The notes under the pieces are model-generated. The model saw only the letters and a list, made by a program, of their open reading frames with translations. It made no database searches and had not been told where the DNA came from. A DNA stretch of 64,000 nt from Triparma verrucosa. Lineage: Eukaryota > Sar > Bolidophyceae > Parmales > Triparmaceae. The translations under genes were made by a program, and so were the position numbers. Shown here piece after piece: positions 42,322 through 54,313 of the stretch. Location: the NCBI GenBank assembly GCA_030267905.1, contig BRXX01000493.1, positions 1-64,000 of the forward strand. Reading direction: 5' to 3'. The first letter of the stretch is position 1. Every line of letters begins with the position of its first letter.

Positions 42322-42773
42322 GATTCGCTGAGTATGCTGGGTGCAGGAGCGCTGAGGTTGCAAGGAACGTTCTGGTTCGAAGGTGGCCTGGCTTTGTTAC
42401 TTTGAAATCGGAGGCGGCAGGCTTATCGCGTGTGTGCTTCGTGCTGATCAAGAATCCACTATTAATAAACACTGGAGAAGATTTCGAGCGTATGATGATA
42501 TATATTTTCGTTTGAAATTATACCAGGTATTTGACTAGAAACGTTCTTTCGTCTGTCCAAGCCGACAATTTCAATGGAGTTCCGCGGATTGTTCCTAGTT
42601 TTTCCGCTCCAACAAAAACAACTACTCGAATAAAAAAGAAAACGCATTTTCAAGCTGAAGCCAAACTTCAACCTTTTTCACGACTACTACACACCCCCAA
42701 AAAGCAATCCCCACCCCACCACACCACACCACACCACACCAACCCCTCCCCACACCCACCCAAAAACAATATT
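42322..42773. other. Spacer with ACACC minisatellite
   Basis: Holds the promoter of the LON-like gene and the 3' side of CFAP70. At 42711-42741 there is a tract of CACCA/ACACC pentamers. No gene was recognised. Confidence 0.45.
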
Positions 42774-45700
42774 CTATATATCCTTCCCCATTTTCTTGAC
42801 CAGTTTTGCCCGCTCCTGCTCGACCAAATGAACTCCCTTCCCCCCCCAATTCCCTGAAACAACACTATCGTAGTTCTCGAGCGCCGCCTCGAACTCCCTC
42901 TGGGCCTCGAGGCACTTGCTCAGCCTCAGGCCGAACTCGACCCCCCCCTGCTCCACCTCCACGGCCCTCCTCCAGACGGCCTCGGCCTGGACCATCTCGT
43001 CGATCTCCACGAACAGATCTCCCATCTCCCTCAGGATGTCCAGGTCCCCCAGCCCCAGCCCTAGCGCCTGCTTCAGCCCTTCGTTGGCCTCCTGCAGCCT
43101 CTCCCCCTTCTTCAGGCACACGATGACGAACAGTCCCCAGCTCCTGGGGTCGTTCGTGTCGGCCCCGTTGCTCTCCTGCAGGCTGTCCTCGGCGTCCTCG
43201 TAGTACTCGAGCTTGATGCTCGCCTTGCTGATGTTCAGCCAGACGCTGGCGTAGCTCCAGCTCTTGGCGGCCCGGAACATGACCTCTCTCGCCTCGGCCC
43301 ACCTCTCGGCCCTGCTCAGCAGCCCGTACAGTGCCACGTAAACGGGGAACGGGACGGGGTCCTCCAAGAGCTTCAGCGCCGCCAGGTACTTGGCCAGCGC
43401 GACCTTCTCGTCTCCCATGGCGTCGGCGATCTGGGCGTACACCAGGGCGACGACGCCCTTCTCCGCGGCCTCGGCGTTCTTGCACCTCTTCTCAGCGTCC
43501 ACGACGGCTCTGAGACCCCCCTCAAAATCTCCAGTCTGCAGCAAAAACTTGGCGCTGCACAAACTCTGCTTAGCCCTGAGTTGCTTCACCCCCGAGGTCG
43601 ACGCGCCGAAATCCCTCGCCGTAGCCTTGGCCTTCTCCTCGAACTCGTCAGCCCAGTCCAGGCACACCTTGGCCGCCTTTTCCAGCTTGTTGCCCAGCAA
43701 GTACTCCGCCGCGTCCAGACAAGCCACGATCACGTGCCTCTTGGCAAACTCGCTTCCCCCCAGCTTCGCCGCCTTTCCAGCGATCCTGAGCGCCTTCCTC
43801 ATCTCCTTGTTCTCTCCCGCGGCCTTGTGCTTGATGGCCAGCAAAATGCTCAAAGTCGACGCGTTGCTGACGCCTGCGTAGCTGCTCTCGTCGAAGCCGT
43901 CTCCTGACTCGTCCTCTCCCAGGAGCATCTCGAACACGCCGTTCAAGTACTTCGCCGGCTCGCCGATCCCCTCGTCCAACAGCAGCGCGCTCAGCAACAT
44001 AGCGTTGTCCACGTCTTTGTAGTCGAGGCCCACCGCGTCGATCAAAGCGCTGACCGCCTCCGACCTCCCGCCACCGCTCGAAAGCTGAAAGTCGGCGAAG
44101 TCGACCTTGCTCTTGATCAAGTACCTGAACCCGAACTTTTCGTTCCTAGTCTCCACCTCCGCCATGCTGATGCGGTCCAAATGCCACTTCCTACTCTTCT
44201 CGTAATCCTTGTTTCCCTCGGCGTCCTCCGCGAGCATCTTCAGCTTGACCATCTTGTTCGGGACGTTCTTCGCCACGCTAATGTCGTTCTCGATTCCTTC
44301 CCTGCACTCCAGCACGCACTGCGGGACGAACTTCCTGATCAAGCTCTGGTTGAGCTCGGTCAGCAAGAAATGGAACAGAGACGTCACGTAGCGGTTACCC
44401 TCATCCGTGTCAAGCCTCGGCGCGCCATTTCCAACAAATAAATCGCTGCCCTCCAGCTTCTCCGCCACGACGCGCTGCAGGCACGGCTTCAGGGCCTCCT
44501 TGAGCTCGAAGTACCCCCCCTTCTTGTTCATGTGGTACAGCATGCGCTTCAGTTTGTCCTGTTTGCTCAGGTCGGCATAGGCCGACTCGTTCAGCAAGAA
44601 CAACGAAGCGTACTCCTCCACCAGACGGTCCACGGAAGAGTCCATTTTGTCTCGTAGTTCAGCGAACATGTCGCGGTCTAGGCTCTTGGCGTACCTGACG
44701 CACGGGAGTCCGGCGAGCTCCGCAATAGCGTCGCTACCTCCGGCCTCGCCCGTGCTATCTAAGCCCTTGAACAAAGGCTCCCCGTCCAAACTAATAACTC
44801 CGGTCACTCCGGACATGGATTCATCCAGGCTGCCCCTCACCACTGCCTGGCTCGACTTCGCTTCGATCAAACCGCCAAGGCTGACGGTGCAGCTCTCCTC
44901 GTAGTCCTCCGACCTGGTATCGGCATCGGGTTCCGCCTCCACCTCGGCCTCCTTCTTGTCCTTCTTGCCCTTCTTGCCCTTCTTGTCCTCCACGACAGGT
45001 TCGCTGCTCTCCACCACCCCGGCGGTCTTCCTCAGGGTAACCTTGTACTCTGATCCTCCCCTAATGGAGCCTTTGAGCACCTTGCCCTCCTCGTACGACA
45101 TGAAGAAGGGGGAGCTCCCAGATTCAAAGGTGAGCTTGTACTGAACGGTGGGCCTCACAATGGGGGCGGGCGGAGCCTCCTCCTCGCCCTCCTTCACCTC
45201 CGCATCTCCCTCGCCACCCTCGCCCTCGCCCTCGCCGTCAGCCTTCGCCTCCTCCTCCTCCTCGCCCTCCACTTTCTCCACCTCTGTCTCCACCGCAACC
45301 TCTACGGTTTCAAAGCTAACGCTTCCGCCCTCGATGGTCATCGTCGGCAGGTTCTCCCCGCTGATCTCCACAGCAAATTTGCTTGCGGCATTCTTCGCCT
45401 CCAACTTCTCACCCAATTGAACGAGGTAGTCGTCGTTGCTGACTTCGTCGTCGACAGCCAGGGTAACGCCAAAGACGTCTGCGGCGACGTCCTCGACTAC
45501 GACGTCTCCAAATGTGAGGCTGGCGCCCCCGTCAACATAGTCGCTGATGCTGTCCGAAATTGAAACCTTCAGCGCGATCTTGCTCGTGCTTCCGAAAACG
45601 GACAAGCTTCCAGGCGACGTGTCCTCGTCCACCTTCTCATCGGTGACTTCCTCGCCTCCCTCGCCTCCGTCCTCCGCCTTCTTCTCCTCGTCTCCAGCTC

Positions 45701-46492
45701 CCCCCTCCTCCTCCTGAAGATTGGTGATAAAAAGTTAGATAGAGGTGTCAACGAGTTAGAATCGCTGTGCGAAGTGGGCAGTGGATAATATATATATATA
45801 TATATATATATAATATGATACAGCCGTGCTGTACCCCCGCAGCTTCTCACCTCCTCCTTCTTCTCAACCTCCACAACTACCCCTAAGGCGAGCTCAATCT
45901 CTGCCCCGTCGAAGGACATCTTGAAGGAATCTCCGCCCAGTTTCTCGTCCTCGGCGCCCTCCGCGCCCTTCATCCACACCTCAACGGATCCTCCGTCGTT
46001 GATCAACGCCTTGCTCACGAGGTCTGAAGCGATGGCAAGCTTCGCCTTGCTCTCAGCACTCAGCGTGAAGCTGTAGCTGTAAGTTGTGCCTTCGACGAGC
46101 TCTCCCTTGACAACTTCACTAGTGAGCGTCACGGCGGGGTCGATTTGTCTGCGCGAGGGTTAGGGGGGGAAGGGGGGAGCGACAACGTTCACAGTTAGAA
46201 TAACAAAGAGATCGGGGAGGGTTTCCTTCCATCGGGCCCAACCCCAACTCTGCCCTACTCACTTCTCTTCTTCCCCCTCCCCGGCAGGAGGGGACTCCTC
46301 CACAGGAAACGCCAGCGACGCGTTGTTCATCGTCAGCTTGGCGTAGCACTCCGGCGCCTCGGGCGGTTGGGCCTCGGCATCCCCCTCCGCCTGTTCAGGG
46401 ATTGGAAAGACCGATTGTTTGTAGACCAGGCTGCAGGTCGTAAGCGCGACGCTGAAGCTTCCGTTCTCAGGGATGTCGTCAGAGAGTGACAT
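42774..46492 (-). CDS. CFAP70: CFAP70-like ciliary protein with TPR repeats
   Basis: Three exons, 46263-46492, 45851-46148 and 42774-45713, join in frame to 1155 aa. The N-terminal third is beta-rich (VALTTCSLVYKQ; TYSYSFTLSAESKAKL) with Glu/Ala-rich linkers. From about residue 540 come LSKQDKLKRMLYHMNKKGGY, FELKEALKPCLQRVVAEKL and YVTSLFHFLLTELNQSLI, a segment that matches CFAP70/TTC18. The C-terminal half is a series of TPR-like helices (EREFEAALENYDSVV-type units, KYLAALKLLEDPVPFPVYVA). CFAP70 is a central-apparatus or outer-dynein-arm-associated protein of motile cilia. It starts 291 bases from the divergent LRR/IQ gene. Confidence 0.82.
45714..45850 (-). repeat. Intron with TA microsatellite and introner-type branch module
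   Basis: The CFAP70 intron 2 carries a TA dinucleotide run at about 45788-45813. In gene sense it then has GATTCTAACTCGTTGACACC, similar to the shared TTCTAACTCGTCG module, before a second CTAAC nearer the acceptor. Confidence 0.65.
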
Positions 46493-46783
46493 AGCTGTGC
46501 CTGGATGTTAGCTGATTCGTATCGTTAGGCGAAGGCTGAGCTAGTCCAGTTTTTAGTTTAGCAGCGCAATGAAAGCTGTTGTGATAACAGACCCAAGTTT
46601 ATTAGGACAAGGAGCACCCAGGTGAGCTCACTGGGATCGCCCTGCCGCCAGCGGCCTCGTTGAATTTGTCTCTGGGTCCTTCTCAACCCTAACCCCAGTA
46701 CGCGATCCAAACTCCTCCAAAACACAGATTAGTCCAGTTAGGCCGGCCGGCGAACCTACCAACATCTAACACCCCTTCTGACC
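46493..46783. promoter_or_regulatory. Bidirectional promoter region of two cilium-type genes
   Basis: A spacer of 291 bases separates the start codons of the CFAP70-like and LRR/IQ genes, transcribed away from each other. No X-box or other known site is claimed. The short shared spacer makes co-regulation possible. Confidence 0.45.
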
Positions 46784-48255
46784 ATGGCCATGACGGAGGA
46801 GGAGGAGATGCACGAGAAGGCGATGAAGATTCAGGCCATTGCCCGTGGTCGCAAGCAGCGCCGTGGAGATCGGAGTAAGAAGGCAGCGACAAGCAACAAG
46901 AAGACGGAGGAGGAGTTGGCTGCGGCCAAGCTTCAGGCAATGCAGAGGGGCAAGCTTGGGAGGCAGAAGGTGAAAGACATGCAAGAGCAAAAGTTGGCTG
47001 CAGCGAGAATCCAGTCGATCCACAGGGGTAGGGGCGCTAGGAGGGAGGTGGAGGCCAAGAAGAGTGGGGGCCTTGTTCTGGAGTTGAAAGACGTGAGGAA
47101 GGGCCTCTCTCAGCTTGCCCGCAACCCGTTCACTCTCAAGCACAGCTTTGTCAACCTTGAGCTGGGCAATAGCTCCCTGAAGTCGGTGGACGTGATTAGC
47201 AACTTTCCCAATCTGCAGGTGGTGAATCTCAGCGAGAACAGCATCTCGGACCTTTCGCCCTTGGCGAAGCTCCCTTACCTTCTGAAGCTGGACTGCAGCA
47301 AGAACAGCCTGAAGGAGTGTCTTGATTACGACGTCCCCGTATGCAACGAGGAGAGCCTTCTCGCTGACGGCGAAACTAGCATAGGGAGCATGCTCCACGA
47401 GGCCAAGTGCAGCTTCAACGAGATTTCCAGCATCAGGGACTTGTCCGGTCACCGGTTCCTGCACACGCTGGACCTCGGAAACAACCAGATCGAGAAAATC
47501 CAGGGCCTCCAGAACTTGGAGATGCTCACCACCCTGATTCTGAGCAACAACAAGATCGGAATGATCGAGGGCTTGGAGGGTCTCCCCATCGTCAACCTTA
47601 ACTTGGAGTGCAACCTGCTGACGAGCATCGATAACTTGGACAAGTTGCCGCGGCTCGAGAAGCTGTACCTGAACGACAACAAGATCGGGGCCTTGAAGGG
47701 GCTTTCGGGGTGCCTGAACTTGAGGGAAATTGACCTCGGCAACAACGAGATCAAGGTGATACGCCAGGTTGAGTTCCTGACGAAAATTGGAAAGGTGAGA
47801 CACAGCGAAGCGAAGCGAGGAGCTGAAAGAAATGGCACAATATTTTGTTTCTAACTTGACCTTCGTCGGAGCAGTTGGCACAACTGAATCTGAAGGACAA
47901 CGAATGCTCCAAGCTAGAATTCTACCGACTGAGGGTATTGTCCCGTCTTTCCGGTCTGGCTGTGCTGGACTCCGAGGATGTTAGCGCCGAGGAGAAGGTA
48001 AAGGCCGTCAACCTGTACGGTGGCGAGGGGTCGGATTTGGTCAACAGGAAGGCCACTTGGGCCAAGTGCTTCCCAGACCAGGAGTTTGTCGACTTCCTGC
48101 CGAGCTTCCAGGAAGACGAAGAGGATGTTGTGGGGTGTGTGGGGGGTGGAGAGGAGGAGAAAAAGTCCGAAGAGGTTAACTTGAATGCGAGCGGCTCTTT
48201 CGTCAGTGGGGTCATGAACGCTGCCATTAGCAATCATGTGGCGTCCTCAGCATAG
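46784..48255 (+). CDS. IQ-motif and leucine-rich-repeat protein, probably ciliary
   Basis: Two exons, 46784-47794 and 47875-48255, give 463 aa in frame. Three IQ-like calmodulin-binding motifs lie in residues 10-90 (AMKIQAIARGRKQRR; AAKLQAMQRGKLGRQKVK; AARIQSIHRGRGARREVE). Residues about 120-370 form SDS22-like leucine-rich repeats (LQVVNLSENSISDLSPLAKL; LHTLDLGNNQIEKIQGLQNL; LEKLYLNDNKIGALKGL), followed by a cap and NLYGGEGSDLVNRKATW. This layout is typical of axonemal LRR proteins such as LRRC23 and LRRIQ members. The exact orthologue is not settled. Confidence 0.78.
47795..47874 (+). repeat. Introner-like intron in LRR/IQ gene
   Basis: The 80-nt intron starts GTGAGACACAGCGAAGCGAA followed by GCGAGGAGCTG, and ends TTTCTAACTTGACCTTCGTC then GGAGCAG. 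Both ends resemble the inverted-repeat module. Confidence 0.65.
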
Positions 48256-48324
48256 AGAAGGAGAGAGAACTGTAAAACGGTTTTCGTTTATAATAAACAG
48301 CACCTTTTTTTGTTTGCCTTCGCT

Positions 48325-49212
48325 TTACTTCACTTCCATCACCGTGCCACCCCTCATGCTCTCGCCTGAGTGAACCTTCATTGCAGCATGCCCACCCACC
48401 ACCAGAGAAAGCAATCCAATCACAGCACTGCAACACAGGGCGGTAGTAGAAATGGCAGGGTCGTCCCTGTCAGCAGCATCACTTCCGTTGTTGGCAACGG
48501 AGATGAAGTATGACGCCCAGCACAGGACCCAACCCCAGACACAGTCACGGCGAGTCACCACAATGAAGGAGACCAACAACAAGGCAACTATCAACATGAT
48601 GACGGCACACGCAGTTTGCGTCGAGTCGTCCGCATCCCAAACCGTGGTAAATGAAATCGTCGTCGCGACGATTGTCGCGACCGTAACCCATCCAGCGTAC
48701 ATTGAGAAATGAACGTCCACTGCCAGGGTCAAAAGGGCGCCGCGGCCACCACCCCAACAGTTCGTGTTCAGGTAAATCTTACACAAAGAGAAGAGCAGGA
48801 GGGCAATGAGGACATTGCTAATGACCGTCGTTGCATTGCTGCCCTGCACCCAAGTGCAGATCCAAAGGGAGTTACAAGCACAAACTGAGGCATACCAGAA
48901 TCCAATGTCATGTAGCAACGTCGATTCAGCCTTTTGCGTTTTCGGCCAACCGAAGAACTGATACACGACAAAAAAGGTTTCCACCATGTAGATGATCCCC
49001 CAGATCCCAAACGCCCCGCCTGCAGGCGTGATTTTCGTCGGGTAACTTCTCGAGACATCGCCCACTCCCTGCTCGCTGATCACTCCGCTGGAACTGATGC
49101 CGTTGAGGGCCACCGTGACGATGAAAGAAGTTAGGTTGATCAGTTTGAGCTGCAAGAGGTTCACCCCGCGGTTGGTGGTGCTGGGCGGCGGCGAGGCCAA
49201 AGGATCTTCCAT
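48325..49212 (-). CDS. TspO/MBR-related multipass membrane protein
   Basis: Single-exon 295-aa protein with about seven or eight hydrophobic segments. The motif TKITPAGGAFGIWGIIYMVE near residue 60 matches the P-x-x-x-F-x-x-W-x-x-I-Y signature of TspO/tryptophan-rich sensory proteins, and later helices carry Trp (FWYASVCACNSLWICTWVQG). It is longer than the classical 5-helix TspO (about 160 aa), like the extended relatives in algae and animals. A tetrapyrrole or small-molecule transport or sensing role is suggested only by family. Confidence 0.7.
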   Translation of the reverse strand: MEDPLASPPPSTTNRGVNLLQLKLINLTSFIVTVALNGISSSGVISEQGVGDVSRSYPTKITPAGGAFGIWGIIYMVETFFVVYQFFGWPKTQKAESTLLHDIGFWYASVCACNSLWICTWVQGSNATTVISNVLIALLLFSLCKIYLNTNCWGGGRGALLTLAVDVHFSMYAGWVTVATIVATTISFTTVWDADDSTQTACAVIMLIVALLLVSFIVVTRRDCVWGWVLCWASYFISVANNGSDAADRDDPAISTTALCCSAVIGLLSLVVGGHAAMKVHSGESMRGGTVMEVK

Positions 49213-49295
49213 GTGTGATAGTTGTCTATATGTGAAATGGTGTGATGTGTTGCGACAGGGTGAAGCAGTGTAAATTTTTCCTGCAATCTTATTTT

Positions 49296-50156
49296 ATGGA
49301 ATTTTTCGTCGTCCTATGTATATCGCTACAGAACGCGCTCGCGTTCACGTTCAATCCTAATCCAAATGGTGCATTCATCGATTTTTCAAGGCGAGATACC
49401 CTCAACTTTATCTCTTCATCCTTCGGATCCTCTGTCGTGGGTTCCTCCTTTGTCACCGACCTGCCTAGAGTTCCCGAGGTCGGACAGGGGACTGATATAA
49501 TGTCGAACAGTGATGCCTACTCTGACGCCGTGTATCCCAAGAGCCTCAAAGGGCTTTGGGAGGTTGAGAAGACGGTGGTTTCTTCGGAGGGAGACGTGGG
49601 ACAAGCGGAGACGGCTTGGTTTCTTTTAGGAGGAGCTAAAGAAGCGTTCAAGTCAAAGCGAGGTGAAATATACGAGACTCTCTACGTTAATCCAACGTCG
49701 TCGTCGTTGACGTCGTCGTCGTTGACGTCGTCGTCATACTCTTATGAGGTCGACGGGGAGTCTGTCGTGGGCGTTGTTCTCGACAGAGGCTTCGAGCTCA
49801 AAAGCAGGGCCGACACATCCATTGAAGACGTCAGCTACGATAGCTCCGACTTCAACCATCTCACGTACTATCGGCAAAAGCAAACGATCTCGATCGACAC
49901 TGTTCAGCGTCAGGTTCTCCTACCTGATTCAAAGGGCTGGGGGTCGAACGAACTCCTACGAATAACAACGCCTTCGCCTCAACTCTACCGGGCCGTTAAA
50001 GTGAGCAGAAGATTCAGGCGTTCTTACGAAGGTGAAGAGCGAGTAATCGAGGGTATTGAAATCGTTAAAACGTACAGGGTCATGGACGGGATTGCGGGGA
50101 CGGAGTACCCTACCTCAACTACAAAATCAACACTGAAGCTTCGAAGGCCGAAATGA
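49296..50156 (+). CDS. Thylakoid-lumen protein with Tat-type presequence (DUF6816-like)
   Basis: Single-exon protein, 286 aa from the ATG at 49296; an upstream in-frame ATG at 49242 adds 18 polar residues. MEFFVVLCISLQNALAFTF is an ER signal ending in the ALAF cleavage motif of complex plastids. It is followed by SRRDTLNFISSSFGSSVVG, a twin-arginine lumenal-transfer signal. The mature part YPKSLKGLWEVEKTVVSSEG, then EGDVGQAETAW and KRGEIYETLYVNP, matches a conserved cyanobacterial/plastid lumenal family I know as DUF6816; function unknown. An imperfect TCGTCGTTGACG repeat at about 49697-49737 encodes a Ser-rich loop (SSLTSSSLTSSS). Confidence 0.72.
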   Translation: MEFFVVLCISLQNALAFTFNPNPNGAFIDFSRRDTLNFISSSFGSSVVGSSFVTDLPRVPEVGQGTDIMSNSDAYSDAVYPKSLKGLWEVEKTVVSSEGDVGQAETAWFLLGGAKEAFKSKRGEIYETLYVNPTSSSLTSSSLTSSSYSYEVDGESVVGVVLDRGFELKSRADTSIEDVSYDSSDFNHLTYYRQKQTISIDTVQRQVLLPDSKGWGSNELLRITTPSPQLYRAVKVSRRFRRSYEGEERVIEGIEIVKTYRVMDGIAGTEYPTSTTKSTLKLRRPK

Positions 50157-50214
50157 ATACGAATACCAACAAATCAATCATTGATCATAACAAAACATTA
50201 CATTACATTATTTA

Positions 50215-53200
50215 TCACATTCCCCCGCCCTTCCTCTTGGCGTACTCTAACCTGTAAAGGGCGTCCTTCATCTTCGCTTTCTTGGCCTGAGCTTTCTTCC
50301 CTTTGTTCATTTTCTTGGCCCTCTTCATCATCGCCTGGGCGACTCGGGAGTCCGTCAAGCCCCAGTCTTTCATGAGTTCGGCTTCTTTCTGCTCCCGACG
50401 GGAATCTGATTTGGAACGAGCTGTGTCGGGGACGCTCTCGGTCACGGTGGTCACGGACTTTATTTCCATGTCGTCGGAGACGGTGTTTTGGAAGGTTGTG
50501 GGGGGGAGGAAGTTGAAGCCGTTGGCGAGCATGTTTTGGGAGACGATGTTCCTGGCGCTGTCGGAGCGGAGGCCGCCGAAGGGGGAGGAGATCTCGCGAT
50601 CTGCGGCACTGCCCTTGCCGTTGTTATCAGTATCGACGTTATCGACGTTGTCATTCCCTCCGTTGTTATTCCCTCCGTCCCTCGTCCCGACAGCGGGAGT
50701 GGAGCTCGGAGTCCTCCAGGCGTTCTCCACCTCCAGAACGCCTGCCCCTGCCGTCACCGGCTTCGTCGGCTTCCAAGCCTCGTCATCCACAACATCACCG
50801 CCCAGTCCAATTCCAAAGTCCATGTCCATGTCCATGTCCATGTCAATGTCCTCTCCGAGCATGTCCTCGAGCTCCTCGTCGACGTAGTCGAATTTCATTT
50901 TGCCGAAGTCCTTCAGCCTGTTCCTGGTCTTGCGACCTCGGAATAGACTCTGGATAAGCGCAGCACCCCGGTGCCTGACCCTGACCGTCCTGAGATCCTC
51001 CGCCCGCTGGGCTGCCAGAAACCTCCTTATGAAGCACTGAATTCTCATCGTCGCCGCAGCCGAAATAATGGTGTTCACCTTGCTGCTTCGTCGCAAACTT
51101 CCAACAACAGCAGGAACAGCGCCCTGTAGCTCAAACGCTTTATTGACCACCAAGCCCCAGAGCTCCTTGCTCGAACCCTCGTCCATGACCATCACGCCAA
51201 GGTGGTCCTTGAGCATCTCGACGTGGTCCACCATTGCTTCCTGCCTCACGCTCCTGCTCTCGCTCGCCATCTTCTTCCTCCACGTCGACCTCATCTTCGC
51301 GGCCTCCGTGTTGATTTTCTTGCAAAGCTCCGACCAACCTGTGGCGGAGGACGACGCGCGATTCCCGCAATGGTCGCGAAGCAGCTTTGGCCAGTCAACG
51401 CAAAGCGGGACTGGCGGCGGGGGAGGGAGGTCGACGAAGCAGCGTGTACACGCCCTAGACCTCGACGGCGGCAGGCCACTTCCTCCCGCGGCCGGTGCTT
51501 TGTTCACGAGGCCGCAGCTGGCGCAGACTGATCGTTCCATAAACTCGCCCCGGAGCATTTCGGCCGCGCCCTCGACGTTCGGCATTATAGGCAGCTCATC
51601 GTTGGACTCCATGAAAGACTTGAGCGCTGGAAATATGCCCGCGGCCGAACTGCCGAACGATCGGGTCATGGTGACCCACTTTGCATCGGCATTCACGGTG
51701 ACGCCGTTCAAGGTTCTGATGTTGGGCAACGCCTTCAACACTTCGTTGCTCAGAGACGCGCCCTTTTCATTGGTTGTGATTGGGTTGTCCTGCACCTCGA
51801 TGCTTCGCAGGTATTCAAGGCCCCTGATCGCCCCCGCCAAGTCCTGCGGATCTTCAATTTGGTTGAAAGTGAGGTCGAGCTTGTCCAGGAGCGGGGCAGC
51901 GTTTCCGATAGATCCTTCGCCTCCAATCATGGAAATTGCGTTCTCTTGCAAGTACAGCTCAAGCAAGCACGGCATGTATGCGCGCTTGTCCTCCTTCCAT
52001 GCAACAAGAGTTGAAATGTTATTGCTGCTGAGCCAGAGCTGCTGCAGGAGCGGCAGCGTCAGCGCGGGTGGGGCCGTCAGCTTGTTCTGCGAGAGAACCA
52101 ATTTTCTCAAAGTCGGAGCGAGGCTCAGGGCAGAACCCAACGCTTCCGCGTCCTTCAGCTTGTTGCGGCCCAGGTCAAGCGACGTCAGTGAGGGAAGATT
52201 CTGAAAGGTAGTGGGGCAGAGCGACTCGAGGTTGTTTTGGTAAAGGTTGAGCATCGACAGGCAGGGCAAGTGGGCCGAAAGGTTGGCGGGAAGGCTTGAA
52301 ATCCGATTCGTATTCGCGGAGAGGGTGGTGAGGTTGAACCAGCACGAAGTTGACAGCGTTTCCAGCGAGGTCAGCTGGTTCACGTCAACCAGGAGCTCAA
52401 CCAATCCTTGCATCGTCTTCATACCCTCCAACGACGTGACTTTGTTGTCGCGCAGAGAAAGTCGCTCAAGCTTCTTCAGCATGCCTATTGTTTGCAGGCT
52501 GGCCAGCTTGTTGACGTTGAGCGAAAGGGAGGTGAGAGCGGTCACTCCTAGCCGCTCGAGGTTGGAGGCGTCCTCGATGTGCTCCACGTCAAGCTTTAGC
52601 GTCTGCAGGGAGCCGTAAGCGCCCAGGCCGTACAGCATGTCATCCTCAATCTGCTGTGCAGAGGAGGAGGTCGGATGAGGGGGTGGTGATGATTCGACTG
52701 GGGCGGGCCGACGTTGGGGCGGGAGGTTGAAGCCCTCGACAGTGCCCTTCAACGACATCACGGCCCTTTGCTTTCGATCCTCTCGCTCCTGCAAGATTGC
52801 CGCCATTCCACGGCGCAACTTTGCGTGGTGCTGAGGCTGCGGCGAGCCAAAGAGATTGGCATCGATGATTCTTTCCGCGTCCCTTCTGCTCTTCGCCTGT
52901 TCTTCGAGGTCTCTCTTGCGCTTCTCCTCCTTGGCCTTGATCTCCGCGAGAGCCTTCCGCTCTGCCTCAATGCGACGGAGTTCATTTTGCCGCTTCCTTT
53001 CCTCGGCTTCCTTCCTCCTTTGCTCCTCCTGAAACTTCCGAGCGGCTTCCTCCCTCGCTCTCTGCTGCTCGTCCGCGACGGCCTTGGCAGTTTTCTTGGA
53101 GGCGAGGACTTGCTTTGCGAGGAAAGAACGCGACTTGGTTTGCAGTCGAATCGCGGCATTGTTGTTGCGTATATTCGTCCGCATCGCGACCACCCTCGCC

Positions 53201-54313
53201 AGTCCAATATTGCGCCTGGCCGTCGCCTGTATATTGACGGCGGCCTTCTGCTCCAGTGCGATCCGGGTCTTCACCTGGAGCTTCCAAGACAAAAATGCCA
53301 GCTTCGAAAAGTGGCTGTAAACCAAATCGAAGACCTTGTCGGAGCCGTCTCGCTGATTCTGCGGCAAGCAGCGAAGCGTTGAGTTAGAATGGAGGAATTA
53401 GATTAGAATGGAGGAGGTGCCTCACCTCCTCCTTCGCCTGCTCGAGCTGCTTCTTCCGCTTGCTCGCCGTCTTCCTTCCCATCAAACCTCGCAGCCTCGA
53501 CTGAACGAAACCCACGGCCTTCGAAGCCAGCGTCCACCGGCGTTCCTCCGCCTCCATGATAGCCACCCGCTGCTCCTTGTTCTTCCTCCGCTTCTCCTCC
53601 AGGGCCTTCTTGTTGGCCTCCATCTCCTCGTGCGCCGCCCTCTCTAGTTCCAACATTTGCTGTTTCATTTTGTTTCTATGTTCTTCTTCCTTTGCCTGTT
53701 GTTGCGCCCTCAGGTCCTTCACTGCTTTCGCTTTTTCCTCCTCTTCCTTTCTCCGCAATTCATTTTGTCTATTTATTTCCTCCTCCCTCGTCGCCTGCGC
53801 CTTCTTCACTTCTTCCAGCTGCCTCGCCTTTTCCAGCTCAACCTCCTTGGTGTGCCTTGCCTCGGTCTCCGCAAGCAGGTAAGCCACCGCTCCCCTCGTC
53901 GCCGCGCCCAGCGCGAGCTCGAAGACGTCCGCCATGGACAAAAGCTTGTCCTGCTCCTCAGTGGTCGCGGCCGAGTTCGAGCTCAGCATCGAAGCGGCCG
54001 CGACGCCTCCGCTCTCCTTCATCGCGGCGAGGTCGGACGAGTACTGCTGCATCTGCTCTCCCATCGCGGTGGAGGACTTGGCGAACTGCTCAAAGCCGGC
54101 CAGGTTCGACAGGGCACTAGACGATTGTTGAGTAGGTTCACTCTCGTGGAGGGCGGTCTTTAGCTTCTCCTCAAGCGCGTCCCAGGAGTGTCCGTCGGAG
54201 TCCGAGTCGGAGCCGTCCAGGTCGGCGTCCAATTCTGCCTCTAGCTCGGCTAGTTCCTCCTCAGTTAGGCCAACATTTTGATCTTCATCGTTTAAAGAGG
54301 TTGGGCTGAACAT
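50215..54313 (-). CDS. LRRIQ1-like protein (coiled coil, IQ motifs, LRR)
   Basis: Two exons, 53426-54313 and 50215-53358, join in frame (KEE|NQRD) to 1343 aa. The start at 54313 (FSPTSLNDEDQNVG) is followed by an acidic N-terminus, a long Glu/Lys/Arg coiled coil (about 180-300), IQ-like motifs (NIQATARRNIGLARV; AIRLQTKSRSFLAKQV) and a second charged helix. Residues about 540-900 hold leucine-rich repeats (LTSLSLNVNKLASLQTIGML; KLERLSLRDNKVTSLEGMKT). Two more IQ motifs follow (AATMRIQCFIRRFLAAQR; AALIQSLFRGRKTR). The order matches LRRIQ1, a ciliary protein. An MDMDMDMDMDF hexanucleotide repeat lies near 50820-50850. Confidence 0.8.
53359..53425 (-). repeat. Introner-like short intron in LRRIQ1-like gene
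   Basis: In gene sense the 67-nt intron has CATTCTAATCTAATTCCTCC followed by ATTCTAACTCAACGCTTCGC and TGCTTGCCGCAG. The shared TTCTAACTC...GCTTCGC module is present once in good form, and an upstream TTCTAATC copy is decayed. Confidence 0.65.

Noticed and set aside
46766..47881. 371-codon antisense frame opposite the IQ/LRR gene
   Set aside because: Mirror of a repetitive LRR coding sequence; Leu/Val-rich with no coherent family, and it runs across the real intron.
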